From CAYPTB01 sp964413535 (GTDB lineage Bacteria > Planctomycetota > UBA1135 > GCA-002686595): a DNA stretch of 64,000 nt. Below the pieces are notes generated by a model, which worked only from the letters and a program-made list of their open reading frames with translations, had not been told where the DNA came from and searched no databases. Positions within the stretch are counted from its first letter, which is position 1. Each line of letters begins with the position of its first letter. The position numbers and the translations under genes were made by a program. Of this stretch, positions 16,736 through 25,918 are shown one piece after another. The stretch lies in NCBI GenBank assembly GCA_964413535.1, contig CAYPTB010000018.1:20350-84349 (forward strand), given 5' to 3'.

Positions 16736-17758
16736 CGGCACGAGCTTCGTGATGCGGCCGTGCTCGAGCCACTCGACGACGTAGAGACTTCCGTCGCGGG
16801 CCCACGCAAGGCCGTGCGGCGACGCGAACACGCCCGGCACGATGTCCGCCGGCGCGAGGTCGTTGCGGTCGCGCTTCGCGGGATCCGGATTCTCTCCCAA
16901 GTGCACGAGGGGCTTCCCGGCGCGGTCGAGCAGCGTGACCTTCCCGTCGATGTCGGCGAGCGCGTAGACGTCGCCGCGCGGCTCGATGAAGCACGGGCGG
17001 CGAATGCCGTCCGTCCACACCTCGCGCGGTTTCCCCCCGAGGTCGAACACCTGCACGCGCCGGTTCTCGCGGTCGGCGACGAGCAGCGCGAGTTCGCCGT
17101 CGCGCTCCTCGATCCACAGCCCGTGCGGGTTCTTCACCTGCCCAATCTCCTTGCCCGCACCTCCGAAGGTGCCGAGGTACTTCCGTTCCCGGTCGAAGCG
17201 ATGGATGTAGGAGCGCCCGTAGCCGTCCGCCACGTACACGTCGCCGTTCGGCGCGACCGCGACGCTCGTCGGGTGGTACTTCTTGCCGCCTTCGTACTTG
17301 CCCGACTCCTCGGGCCAGCCGATCGACCACACGATCGTCCCGTCGAGCGCGAGCTTGTAGACCATGCCCTCGACCGCTTGCGCGACGTACAGGAACTCGA
17401 CGCCGTCCTCCGCCGCGATCGCGAGCCCGTGCAACCCGCTCGCGAGCTCGCCCGCGATGCTGCGCAGAAAGACGCCGTCGGCCGAGAAGACGCAGATCCC
17501 CTTCTCGGTCAGCGTCTCGACGTATACGTTGCCGGCCTGGTCGACCACGACTTCGCCGTGCATCGATCCGAGCTCGACGCCCTCTGGCAACTTCGCCCAG
17601 TCGCCCACCCACTCGTACACGTGCTCCCCGCTCCCCACGAGGATCACCTCTCGCACCGGAACGAACGCCGCGCTCAAGAGCCCCGCGAAGGCGAGCACGC
17701 GATATGAAGTAGTCACTGGGAAAGGGGCAATAGCGTGCCTTTCATGCGTCTTCGACAA
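16622..17758 (-). CDS. NHL-repeat (beta-propeller) protein, C-terminus lost
   Basis: A 378-residue frame with repeated NHL beta-propeller blades: MHGEVVVDQAGNVYVETLTE, HPTSVAVAPNGDVYVADGYG, NPHGLWIEERDGELALLVAD and SPHGLAWARDGSLYVVEWLE. Such proteins are usually secreted binding modules in planctomycetes. The TTG at 17758 has GGGAG about 9 bases upstream; an internal GTG at 17716 would start directly at a signal-like hydrophobic stretch (VLAFAGLLSAAFVPV). After the last blade (about 16740) the sequence is unrelated, because it reads antisense into the YfhO fragment. About 35 residues of the present C-terminus are thus not original. The product may still fold as an incomplete propeller. Confidence 0.7.
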   Translation of the reverse strand: MSKTHERHAIAPFPVTTSYRVLAFAGLLSAAFVPVREVILVGSGEHVYEWVGDWAKLPEGVELGSMHGEVVVDQAGNVYVETLTEKGICVFSADGVFLRSIAGELASGLHGLAIAAEDGVEFLYVAQAVEGMVYKLALDGTIVWSIGWPEESGKYEGGKKYHPTSVAVAPNGDVYVADGYGRSYIHRFDRERKYLGTFGGAGKEIGQVKNPHGLWIEERDGELALLVADRENRRVQVFDLGGKPREVWTDGIRRPCFIEPRGDVYALADIDGKVTLLDRAGKPLVHLGENPDPAKRDRNDLAPADIVPGVFASPHGLAWARDGSLYVVEWLEHGRITKLVPHRREHDAAEQRRLRRDAQAPQQRGGARRPDEEVQRDR

Positions 17759-18081
17759 AGAATTCTCTCCCGATCGGCAACCAGCCGCGCTTCAACTGCA
17801 ATTGTGAATTGGGGTTATTATGCCGTCGGCAACCTACTTGGAATGAGAACGCAACTTCTTGTCGAGGGCAGCTGCATAACGGAATTTTATCTCGTCCTCC
17901 GGAACTGCTCGAACGACCACTCGAGGGAATCGAGCCACATGGACAGGTTCACCCGGCCGTCAGGTCGCAAGCATCGCTTGTCCTGCTCGCGCGAGACGTG
18001 CTGTGCGAGTGTCCACATCGTAGGGGCCCCGGCTTTGCGAGCACGAAACGGCGCTCGAGGTGGAGCTCGATCCCATGCGGA
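17759..18081. other. Gene-free stretch with a possible gene remnant
   Basis: The first 130 bases are AT-richer than the surroundings and could contain the promoter of the NHL gene. On the reverse strand, about 17887-18000, a frame ends in RVNLSMWLDSLEWSFEQFRR and then TAA. It looks like the C-terminal tail of a lost gene but has no start; the element at 18082 truncates it. Confidence 0.4.
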
Positions 18082-18250
18082 CCTAGCAGCCCGTTGAAGA
18101 AGTCATCCGGCGCCATGAACCCTTCCTCCACTCCAGTGCGGCACCCGAGAGCCTCGGAGAATTCATCAATTCGCCTGCGTTCCCGGGCACCACACCGAAG
18201 CGGATGCAGGGCACCTGGCATCCGGAGCACTTCTTCAACAGGCTGCTAGG
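18082..18250. mobile_element. 169-bp MITE-like element, copy 2
   Basis: Direct repeat of the element at 15968-16136, same orientation, five substitutions over 169 bp. The left inverted repeat is identical to copy 1; the right one has a single change (AACAGGCTGC instead of AACGGGCTGC). The two copies bracket the damaged YfhO/NHL segment. They could have driven the rearrangement by recombination, although the breakpoint itself lies between them. Confidence 0.85.
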
Positions 18251-18366
18251 GCGCTCGCCCGCGCCGAACTTCCGCCGGGGACCGTCGCATGCCCTCGCCT
18301 GTGGGGCGGCGACCCCATGGCTTCTCGGGTATCGTGTTCCTGTTCGCGGCCCGTCGCGCGTTCCCC

Positions 18367-21300
18367 ATGGTCGTACTCCTCGATAGCCGTCTCCTCGGCT
18401 CCGCAGCTCTCGCGTCCTCCGCGCTCCTCGCGCTCTCGACCTTCTCCATAGGTAAGGGAATGGTCGCACAGGGGCCGGACGACGACCTGGCCGAGCGCGC
18501 CGTCGCCATCCTCGAGGCGCGCTGTTTCGACTGCCACGGACCGGAGATCAAGAAGCCGAAGGGGAAGCTGCGGCTCGACACGCGCGAGAGCGTGTTGAAG
18601 GGCGGCATGTCCGGGCTGCCCGCGCTCGTGCCGGGCGAGCCCGAGACGAGCTTGCTCGTCGCGGCGATCCGGCGCGAGGAGGAGGACTTCTCCATGCCGC
18701 CCGACGCGGGCCTGCCGGATGAAGAGCGCCTGCTCCTCGAGCGCTGGGTCGCGGCCGGCGCGCCCTGGCCCGAAGAGAGCGACGCGGGCGACGCGGACGC
18801 GCGCTCGCCCGCGGCCCCGGCGGGCACAGCTCCTGCGACCCCGGAGACCTCGGAGAGCGGGCGCTTCTTCGACGCGACGATCCGCCCCCTGCTCGCCGCG
18901 AATTGCTTCGAGTGTCACGGGCCGGGGCTCGCCGAGGTCGAGAGTGGGCTGCGCATGGACGGGCTCCCAAGTCTCTTGCGCGGAGGTCTGCGCGGTCCGG
19001 CCGTCGTGCCGGGCGATCGCGAGAGCTTGTTGCTGCGCGCCGTACGCCACGAGGGGAAGGTGGCGATGCCCCCGACGGGGAAGCTCGGCCTGGACGAGAT
19101 CGCAGCGTTCGAGCGCTGGATCGCAGAAGGAGCGACCTGGCCCGGCGGCGCCGAGGGCGCGGCGGAGGAGTACGAGAACCCGTACGACTTCGAGGCCGCT
19201 CGTCGCGCGTGGCCGTTCGCGCCCGTGGAGCGTCCGCCGGTGCCGAACGTGCCCTCGGAACCGAACGCGCAGGGAGCGCGCGCCGCGAATCCGATCGACG
19301 CGTTCGTCTTCGCGCGGCTCGCGGCGGAAGGCCTCGAGCCCGGACCCCAGGCCGACGAAGCCGAGCTCGTGCGGCGCGCCTACTTCGACCTGCTCGGACT
19401 GCCGCCGGCGTTCGAAGCGATCGAGGCCTATCGCAAGTCGACGGATCCCGCGAAGTGGGAGCGCTTCGTCGACGAGCTCCTCGCGCGGCCGCAGTACGGC
19501 GAGCGCGCCGGCCGCGCGTGGCTCGACGTCGTGCGCTTCGCGCAGACGAATGGGTACGAGTGCGACGGCGAGAAACCCTACGCCTGGCGCTTCCGCGACT
19601 GGGTGGTGAACGCGTTCAACCAGGACCTCCCCTACGACCAGTTCGTGCGCGAGCAGCTCGCGAGCGACGAGCTCGAGGACGCGAGCGCCGACGCGATCGT
19701 GGCCACGGGCTTCTACCACCTCGGTCCTTGGGACGACGAGCCCGACGAGCTGCTGCAAGCCGAGTTCGACGCGTACGACGACATGGTGCGCACGATCGGC
19801 GAAGGCTTCCTCGGCCTGAGCGTCGGCTGCGCGCGCTGCCACGACCACAAGTTCGATCCGATCCGCCAGGCCGACTACTTCGGGCTGCTCGGGTTCGTTC
19901 GCAACGTCCGGCCCTACACCAAGCCGATCTTCTCGACGAGCTCGCCCACCTTCATCTCGCTCGACGGCGCGGCGGAGCTCGACGCCGATTGGGAGAAGCG
20001 GCGACTCCGCCACGTCGCCGACCTCGAGAGCGGGCTCGCGCGCATGCTCTCGGGGCTCCTCGCGGAGAGCGGCGGGTCGCCCGGCGACATCGGCGACGCC
20101 CCGCGGACGGCGCACGCGGAGAGCTCGAGGGAGCGGTTGAATCGGCTCCTGAAGCTGCTGACGAAGGCCGGCGAGAAGCTGCCGAAGGACGTCCTGCTCG
20201 AGGTGCGCGCGACGTGGGAGAAGATCCAGCTCGCCGCTACGTCCTTCGAGGGCGACGTGCCGTGGGCGCTCGTCGCGCGCGAGGCGAGCGGGGCGCCCGC
20301 GCCCACGCACCTGCTCGCGCGCGGTCGCGCGGACTCGCCGCGCGAGGAGATAGAGCCGCACTTCCTCCCCGTGCTGTGCGCCGACGACGCGCAGAGCCTC
20401 CCGGCGCTGCCCGCGCCGAGCACGAGCGCGGCGAGCAGCGGACGGCGGCGCGCACTGGCCGACTGGATCGCGAGCCCCGACAACCCGCTCACGGCGCGCG
20501 TGATGGCGAACCGCATCTGGCAGAGCCACTTCGGCCGCGGGATCGTGCCGACGCCGAACGACTTCGGCGCGAGCGGCTTGCCGCCGACGCATCCCGAGCT
20601 GCTCGACTGGCTCGCCGCGGAGTTCGTCGAGCGCGGGTGGAGCGTCAAGGCGATGCACCGGCTCGTGATGACGTCGGCCGTCTATCGACTCTCGTCGCGC
20701 GCGGACGTGCCGGCGGCGCTCGCGCGCGATCCGTCGAACGCGCTCCTGTGGCGGCAGAACCCGCGGCGGCTCGAGGCCGAGGCCGTGCGCGATGCTCTGC
20801 TCGCCGCGAGCGGCGAGCTCTCGCTCGAATCGGGCGGGCGCGGCTTCTTCCCCGAGATCCCGCCGGCGGTCCTGGCCGGGGCGTCGCGTTCGGGCGGCGG
20901 TTGGGAGTGGTCGGACGAGGCTCTTACGCACCGGCGCTCGGTGTACGCATTCGTGAAGCGCGGGATGCTCGACCCGCTGCTCGAGGCGTTCGACTTCGCC
21001 TGCCCGGACCTGCCCACGGGTTCACGCACGTCGACGACCGTGGTGGGACAAGCTCTCAGTCTTTTGAACGGCGCCTTCGCGAACGCGCGCGCCCTGGCGC
21101 TGGCGCAGAGCATTCGCGCAGAGGGAACGACGAAGCACACTGACGCCGCGCGCTCCGTCTGGCGGCGCGCGCTGTCGCGCGAGCCGAGCGCGGAAGAGCT
21201 CGAGCTCGCCGTGGCTTTCCTCGCCCGCGAGCAAAGCGCTTTCGCGCAGCAGACACCCGTGCTGCGTTTCGCGCCGCGCGTTCCGGCGCGGCTCGACGCC

Positions 21301-21945
21301 GAATACCTCGCGAAACTCCCCGACGAGGCGCTGCTCTTCGGGCCGAAGGAAAGCTGGAGCCGCCAGACGGGCATCTGGGGCGGCCGCTACAACGCCACGC
21401 TCGCAGCGGACGACGCGCAGGGCCCTTCGACGCTCTTCGAGGGGCACGTGTTCGCCGACGGCCGCCTGCGCGCGCGCGTGGAGCTCGCAGACGATGCGCG
21501 CCACGCTGCGCTGCTCCTGCGCGCCGTCGAAGATGCCGAGGGTGCCGTCGCGCTCGGGCTCGAGGTGCGGCTCGACCGCGAGCGCGGAGAGATTCGCTTG
21601 TCGGAGCACGTCGGACCCGGGGAGACGCGCGCGCTCGCGGTCGCGCCCTTCGCGTTCGAGGACGCCCGCTCGCTCGATCTCGAGGTCGAGCTCTCGGGCT
21701 CCCGCGCGAGCGTGCGGATCGACGGCGAGCTCGTGCTCGAGAGCGACGCGCTCGCGTGGCGTGAGCAGGGGTCCCTCGGCGTGCGCTCCGCGGGCGGCTC
21801 GCTGGTACTCTCGGACGTGGCGCTCGACTTCGGCGGCGAGGCGCTCGCCGTGCTTCCCCTCGACGCGCCCGCGCCGGAGGAGTGCGCGCTGCAAGCGCTG
21901 TGTCTGTCGGTCTTCAACCTCAACGAATTCCTGTACGTCGACTAG
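18367..21945 (+). CDS. Planctomycete cytochrome protein: two PSCyt1 domains, DUF1549, DUF1553 with inserted sandwich domain
   Basis: About 1190 residues, exported by an N-terminal signal (LLGSAALASSALLALSTFSI). Two successive PSCyt1-type haem domains carry CFDCH (53-57) and CFECH (180-184); the family usually has one. DUF1549 (PSCyt2) follows with its own CARCHDHKFDPIRQADYFGL, then DUF1553 (PSD1) with NPLTARVMANRIWQSHFGRG and LVMTSAVYRLSS. Before the terminal FNLNEFLYVD, about 190 residues form a beta-rich domain resembling the DUF1080/LamG sandwich. The DUF1501 gene begins 16 bases downstream, the standard planctomycete pair, and the two probably act together outside the cytoplasm, perhaps on complex polysaccharides. 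An upstream ATG at 18289 is possible; 18367 places the signal peptide at the start. Confidence 0.9.
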   Translation: MVVLLDSRLLGSAALASSALLALSTFSIGKGMVAQGPDDDLAERAVAILEARCFDCHGPEIKKPKGKLRLDTRESVLKGGMSGLPALVPGEPETSLLVAAIRREEEDFSMPPDAGLPDEERLLLERWVAAGAPWPEESDAGDADARSPAAPAGTAPATPETSESGRFFDATIRPLLAANCFECHGPGLAEVESGLRMDGLPSLLRGGLRGPAVVPGDRESLLLRAVRHEGKVAMPPTGKLGLDEIAAFERWIAEGATWPGGAEGAAEEYENPYDFEAARRAWPFAPVERPPVPNVPSEPNAQGARAANPIDAFVFARLAAEGLEPGPQADEAELVRRAYFDLLGLPPAFEAIEAYRKSTDPAKWERFVDELLARPQYGERAGRAWLDVVRFAQTNGYECDGEKPYAWRFRDWVVNAFNQDLPYDQFVREQLASDELEDASADAIVATGFYHLGPWDDEPDELLQAEFDAYDDMVRTIGEGFLGLSVGCARCHDHKFDPIRQADYFGLLGFVRNVRPYTKPIFSTSSPTFISLDGAAELDADWEKRRLRHVADLESGLARMLSGLLAESGGSPGDIGDAPRTAHAESSRERLNRLLKLLTKAGEKLPKDVLLEVRATWEKIQLAATSFEGDVPWALVAREASGAPAPTHLLARGRADSPREEIEPHFLPVLCADDAQSLPALPAPSTSAASSGRRRALADWIASPDNPLTARVMANRIWQSHFGRGIVPTPNDFGASGLPPTHPELLDWLAAEFVERGWSVKAMHRLVMTSAVYRLSSRADVPAALARDPSNALLWRQNPRRLEAEAVRDALLAASGELSLESGGRGFFPEIPPAVLAGASRSGGGWEWSDEALTHRRSVYAFVKRGMLDPLLEAFDFACPDLPTGSRTSTTVVGQALSLLNGAFANARALALAQSIRAEGTTKHTDAARSVWRRALSREPSAEELELAVAFLAREQSAFAQQTPVLRFAPRVPARLDAEYLAKLPDEALLFGPKESWSRQTGIWGGRYNATLAADDAQGPSTLFEGHVFADGRLRARVELADDARHAALLLRAVEDAEGAVALGLEVRLDRERGEIRLSEHVGPGETRALAVAPFAFEDARSLDLEVELSGSRASVRIDGELVLESDALAWREQGSLGVRSAGGSLVLSDVALDFGGEALAVLPLDAPAPEECALQALCLSVFNLNEFLYVD

Positions 21946-21961
21946 GACTGGTCTAGGAACC

Positions 21962-23476
21962 GTGCGCAATCCCGAGCAACCACCGTTACGAGCGAGCTTC
22001 GACCGACGCGAGCTCCTGGGTCGAGCCGCCGGCGGCGTCGCCGGAGCCGCGCTGCTCGCGCTGCTCTCGCGCGCGGCGTTCGCCCTCGCTCCGGCCGCGC
22101 GCCGCGAGGATGCGGCGTCCGATCCGCTCGCTCCGCGACGGCCGCACTTCGAAGCGCGCGCCAAGCACGTGATCTTCCTGTTCATGACCGGCGGTCCGGC
22201 GCAGATGGACCTGTTCGACTACAAGCCAGTGCTCAACGCGCGCGACGGCAAGACGGCCGATTTCGAGCGCCGGCGCGGCGACACGCGCGCACTGACGATC
22301 CTCGGGAGCAAGCGCCGCTTCGCGCAGCACGGCCAGACGGGCCAGTGGTGCTCGGACGCCTTCCGCCACCTGCCGGCGCACATGGACAAGCTCGCGGTGG
22401 TGAAGAGCCTCTACACCGACTCGTTCGCGCACGGCTCGGCTCTGCTGCAGATGAACAGCGGCCAGACCTTCCAGGGACACCCGAGCATGGGCGCCTGGAT
22501 CACCTATGGCCTCGGGAGCGAGAACGGCGACCTGCCCGGCTTCGTCGTCATGCACGACCCGCGCGGCGGTCCGATCTCGGGGCCCGGCAACTGGGCGAGC
22601 GGCTACATGCCCGCGGCCTACCAGGGAACGCTGCTGCGCTCGAGCGGCGACCCGCTGCTCGACCTCTCCCCTTCGCCCGCGGCGGTGCGCGCCGGGATGA
22701 CGCGCGCGATGGAGAAGGAGCAGATCGAGCTGATCGCGGAGCTCGACCGCCTGCACGAAGCTCGCCGACCGAACGCCTCCGAGCTCGCCGCGCGCGCGCG
22801 CACCTACGGGCTCGCCGACCGCATGCGCGAGAGCGCGCCGGCAGCGCTCGACGTGATGCGCGAGGACCGCGCGACGCTCGAGCTGTACGGCATGTTCGAT
22901 CCGAAGCCCGATCACGCGCTCTCGGTGGGCCCGGCGCCTTTCGCGCGCCAGTGCATCATGGCGCGGCGCCTCGTCGAGCGCGGCGTGCGCTTCGTGCAGA
23001 TCTACCACGGGGGCGGACACCAGCAGCAGACCTGGGACGCGCACCACGGAGTGGAGGAGAACCTCGCCATCCACTGCCCCGAGGTCGACCGGCCGATCGC
23101 GGGGCTCTTGACCGACCTCGAGCGCACCGGGCTGCTCGACGAGACTCTGGTCGTGTGGGGCGGCGAGTTCGGGCGGCAGCCGGTCGTGCAGGTAGCGGGC
23201 AACGGCCAGGTCGCGAGCTCCAACGGCCGCGATCACAACCCCAAGGCCTTCACCATGTGGTTCGCGGGCGCGGGCATCCGTCCGGGCAGCTACGGCGAGA
23301 CCGACGAGCTCGGCGGCGAAGCCGTCCAGGATCGACACCACGTGCGCGACCTGCACGCGACGCTCCTCTTCCTGCTCGGCCTCGACCACGAGGCACTCAC
23401 CTATTACTACGGTGGTCTCGATCGCAAGCTCGTCGGCGTCATCGAGCCGCGCTTGATCAAGGGCATCCTCGCGTGA
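21962..23476 (+). CDS. DUF1501 (sulfatase-like fold) secreted protein
   Basis: A 504-residue member of DUF1501, distant alkaline-phosphatase-superfamily proteins that accompany DUF1549/DUF1553 cytochromes in planctomycetes. The N-terminus DRRELLGRAAGG and the following hydrophobic stretch form a twin-arginine export signal. Family blocks are present: HVIFLFMTGGPAQMDLFDYK, HGSALLQMNSGQTFQGHPSM, WDAHHGVEENLAIHCPEVDR, ETLVVWGGEFGRQP, GRDHNPKAFTMWFAGAGIR and a C-terminal DLHATLLFLLGLDHE. The GTG at 21962 follows AGGA and lies 16 bases after the cytochrome gene, so they form an operon. The reaction catalysed is not established for the family. Confidence 0.93.
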   Translation: MRNPEQPPLRASFDRRELLGRAAGGVAGAALLALLSRAAFALAPAARREDAASDPLAPRRPHFEARAKHVIFLFMTGGPAQMDLFDYKPVLNARDGKTADFERRRGDTRALTILGSKRRFAQHGQTGQWCSDAFRHLPAHMDKLAVVKSLYTDSFAHGSALLQMNSGQTFQGHPSMGAWITYGLGSENGDLPGFVVMHDPRGGPISGPGNWASGYMPAAYQGTLLRSSGDPLLDLSPSPAAVRAGMTRAMEKEQIELIAELDRLHEARRPNASELAARARTYGLADRMRESAPAALDVMREDRATLELYGMFDPKPDHALSVGPAPFARQCIMARRLVERGVRFVQIYHGGGHQQQTWDAHHGVEENLAIHCPEVDRPIAGLLTDLERTGLLDETLVVWGGEFGRQPVVQVAGNGQVASSNGRDHNPKAFTMWFAGAGIRPGSYGETDELGGEAVQDRHHVRDLHATLLFLLGLDHEALTYYYGGLDRKLVGVIEPRLIKGILA

Positions 23477-23822
23477 ACGGCGACGCTCCGACCGCATACG
23501 GCTCCCATGCGTTCGACGCGTAGCGCGAACCCATCATCGCGAGGATCGCCGAGCCGGTCGACCGTTGCTACTTCGCGGCGAACTCGGACCTCGGACTCGA
23601 GGAATCCGCAAGACGAGCAGCGGTACGAACGACTTCTTCGGCGCGCCTTCAACCCACTGGTTGATGAGGAATCCTCCTCGAACGCCCGTCGGGCAGCGGC
23701 AAGCCCACACTCGCCTCGCTGCTCACCGGACTGCGGACGCCCGAAGGAAAGACGTATTGACATTGATCGGGAGCGTGCTCGATCTGGTTTCGTTCATGGC
23801 AGAGTACACGGACAACTGAACG
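23477..23822. other. Decayed intergenic region with fragments of lost genes
   Basis: No complete gene. An open stretch near 23525-23650 (EPIIARIAEPVDRCYFAANS) looks like a protein fragment with no clear family or start. It runs into the 77-bp ABC-transporter fragment at 23671-23747. The GH15 gene starts at 23823 in a different base composition, so this marks the edge of an acquired segment. Confidence 0.5.
23671..23747 (+). pseudogene. 77-bp fragment of a second-ABC-exporter gene (Walker A region)
   Basis: This stretch matches 12918-12994 of the second ABC exporter with four substitutions in 77 bases and no gaps. Its translation keeps ILLE, then PSGSGK, then LASLLTGLRTPEG, but Walker A Ser is changed to Pro (GSGKPT), and TGA follows shortly after. 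Upstream codons do not continue the ABC frame. It is the relic of a paralogous or copied exporter gene, about 10 kb from the intact one. Confidence 0.85.
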
Positions 23823-25625
23823 ATGAGTTACCAACCGATCGAAAACTACGGCATCATCGGCGACCTGCACACGGCGGCCTTGGTCGGCCGCAACGGCTCC
23901 ATCGACTTCATGGCTTTTCCTCATTTCGATTCGCCCACCATTTTCGCCGCGCTCCTGGATGACGCCAAAGGAGGCCGGTTTCAACTCGCGCCAATGATGG
24001 GCGCAGTGACCAACAAGCAGCTTTACTTGTCCGACTCGAATGTGCTGTTGACGCGGTTTCTGGGCAAAGACGGTGTCGCCGAAGTGTCAGACTTCATGCC
24101 CATCAAAGAAATGGGACACGCGCACGCCTTGGTGCGCCGGGCCAAAGCGGTCAAAGGAGAAGTGCGCTTCCGCATGGTACTGGCTCCGCGATTCGACTAC
24201 GCGCGCGCCACCCATCGCGTGGAAACACAGAAGGGAGCAATCTTGTTTCTCTCGGATGGACCGGATCGAACGGCTCTGCGTCTCCGGACGAGCGTGCCCG
24301 TGAAAATCGTCAATGGCGATGCCGTCGCTGAATTCAAACTTCGGCACGGCGAAACGAAGGCCTTCGTCTTGGAACAAGCTGTGGAGGGACGTCAATCTCC
24401 GTCAACGTCTCCCCATTACGTAGCGGATGCATTCAAGCAAACGTTGAACTTCTGGCGCGGGTGGATTGGCCGCTCTCGTTACCGAGGACGATGGCGCGAA
24501 ATCGTGGATCGGTCCGCTCTCACGTTGAAATTACTCACGTCGGCGCCGCACGGCTCCATCGTTGCCGCCCCAACGTTCGGCCTGCCCGAAGAGCTGGGCG
24601 GCGTACGTAATTGGGATTACCGTTACACCTGGATTCGCGACGCTTCGTTTACCATCTACGCTTTGATGCGATTGGGCTACACCGATGAAGCGGGCGCGTT
24701 CATGCGCTGGATCGAAGCGCGGTGCAGCGAACTGAATCCGGACGGTTCTCTCCAACTGATGTACGGCATCGATGGCCGCCACAATCTTCCCGAACAGGAA
24801 TTGTCGCATCTGGAAGGCTACATGAAGTCCTCTCCCGTGCGTATCGGCAACGGTGCCGCCGGTCAGTTGCAGCTCGACATCTATGGCGAATTGATGGACT
24901 CGGTTTATCTGCACAATAAATATGGCGAGCCGATCTCTTACGACTTTTGGGGGAACCTCGTCCGGCTGATCAACTGGGTCGCGCAACACTGGCAGCAACC
25001 GGACGAAGGCATTTGGGAAGTGCGCGGAGGACGACAGGAGTTTCTCTACTCGCGCGTGATGTGCTGGGTGGCGCTGGACCGAGGGATTCGCTTGGCTCAG
25101 AAGCGTTCCTTTCCCGCTCCGCTGGATCTGTGGCATCGCGTGCGCGATCGAATCTATAACGACATCTACAAGAATTTTTGGGATCACGACCTGGAAGCGT
25201 TTGTGCAGCACAAGGGGTCCAAGCACTTGGACGCCTCGTGCTTGCTCATGCCGCTGGTCAGATTCATCAGCCCGAGGGACCCACGCTGGATCAAAACGCT
25301 GGAAGCGATCGGACGGACACTCGTCGAGGATTCGCTCGTGTATCGTTACAATCCGGAACACGGCGCGTCGGACGGACTCGCTGGCGGAGAAGGAACCTTT
25401 TCCATGTGCTCGTTTTGGTACGTCGAGTGCCTCGCCCGGTCTGGCGATCTGGAAAAGGCGCGGTTCTATTTCGAGAAAGCGCTCGGCTACGCCAATCACC
25501 TTGGATTGTTCGCGGAAGAAATCGGCCCGCTGGGAACGCAACTGGGGAACTTTCCCCAAGCCTTCACGCACTTGGCGCTCATCAGCGCCGCGTACGATCT
25601 CGAACGCCGACTGGATCGGCGGTAA
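23823..25625 (+). CDS. GH15 family glucoamylase/trehalase-like enzyme
   Basis: A 600-residue cytoplasmic glycoside hydrolase with a family-typical N-terminal beta-sandwich (MSYQPIENYGIIGDLHTAAL, then GSIDFMAFPHFDSPTIFAALL) and an (alpha/alpha)6 barrel. Characteristic blocks are RNWDYRYTWIRDASFTIYAL, YGIDGRHNLPEQELSHLEGY, GEGTFSMCSFWYVECLARSG and GLFAEEIGPLGTQLGNFPQA. Members hydrolyse alpha-glucosides such as trehalose or malto-oligosaccharides, and the close group includes trehalases. Base composition is visibly lower in GC than the neighbours, with many A/T third positions. Broken gene fragments lie on both sides, so it was probably acquired horizontally. The start ATG is supported by full alignment of the N-terminal domain; a ribosome site is not obvious. 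Confidence 0.92.
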   Translation: MSYQPIENYGIIGDLHTAALVGRNGSIDFMAFPHFDSPTIFAALLDDAKGGRFQLAPMMGAVTNKQLYLSDSNVLLTRFLGKDGVAEVSDFMPIKEMGHAHALVRRAKAVKGEVRFRMVLAPRFDYARATHRVETQKGAILFLSDGPDRTALRLRTSVPVKIVNGDAVAEFKLRHGETKAFVLEQAVEGRQSPSTSPHYVADAFKQTLNFWRGWIGRSRYRGRWREIVDRSALTLKLLTSAPHGSIVAAPTFGLPEELGGVRNWDYRYTWIRDASFTIYALMRLGYTDEAGAFMRWIEARCSELNPDGSLQLMYGIDGRHNLPEQELSHLEGYMKSSPVRIGNGAAGQLQLDIYGELMDSVYLHNKYGEPISYDFWGNLVRLINWVAQHWQQPDEGIWEVRGGRQEFLYSRVMCWVALDRGIRLAQKRSFPAPLDLWHRVRDRIYNDIYKNFWDHDLEAFVQHKGSKHLDASCLLMPLVRFISPRDPRWIKTLEAIGRTLVEDSLVYRYNPEHGASDGLAGGEGTFSMCSFWYVECLARSGDLEKARFYFEKALGYANHLGLFAEEIGPLGTQLGNFPQAFTHLALISAAYDLERRLDRR

Positions 25626-25631
25626 AGGTGG

Positions 25632-25836
25632 ACGACCCAAGAAATCGCCGCGCAATTTGAACCTGAATCCCAAGACGGTGGACGTGCATCGCGGTCGCAT
25701 CGAAGAGAAGCTCGGGCTCGACTCCGCGCGGTCGGCGCGATCTGTGCGAGCGGTCGATCCGGGGGGGCGGCGACCGCTTCCCGACCGGCCCGGCGTTCCC
25801 GAAGCCTCCTCCCCGGGCTTGGTTGTACTAGGCTGA
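25632..25836 (+). pseudogene. LuxR/FixJ-type response regulator HTH remnant
   Basis: Directly after the GH15 stop, the frame TTQEIAAQ and, after removal of one extra T, LNLNPKTVDVHRGRIEEKLG gives the C-terminal helix-turn-helix of a FixJ/LuxR response regulator. The receiver domain and the start of the HTH are missing, and the tail is unrelated. The regulator was presumably cut by arrival of the GH15 segment. Confidence 0.7.
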
Positions 25837-25918
25837 GGGACAGGCTCCGTTCGCCTCCCGGCCGACTCCGTCGCTCGTCCTCCTTCGATCCTTCCCCCAC
25901 CCTCCGACCACGACCCCC

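Noticed and set aside
16736..17707. Forward frame continuing the YfhO fragment to about 440 residues
   Set aside because: After 16735 it is the reverse complement of the NHL-repeat gene, which has clear blades on the other strand.
18235..20931. Reverse open frame of about 900 codons
   Set aside because: It is antisense to the DUF1549/DUF1553 protein and has Arg-rich shadow composition.
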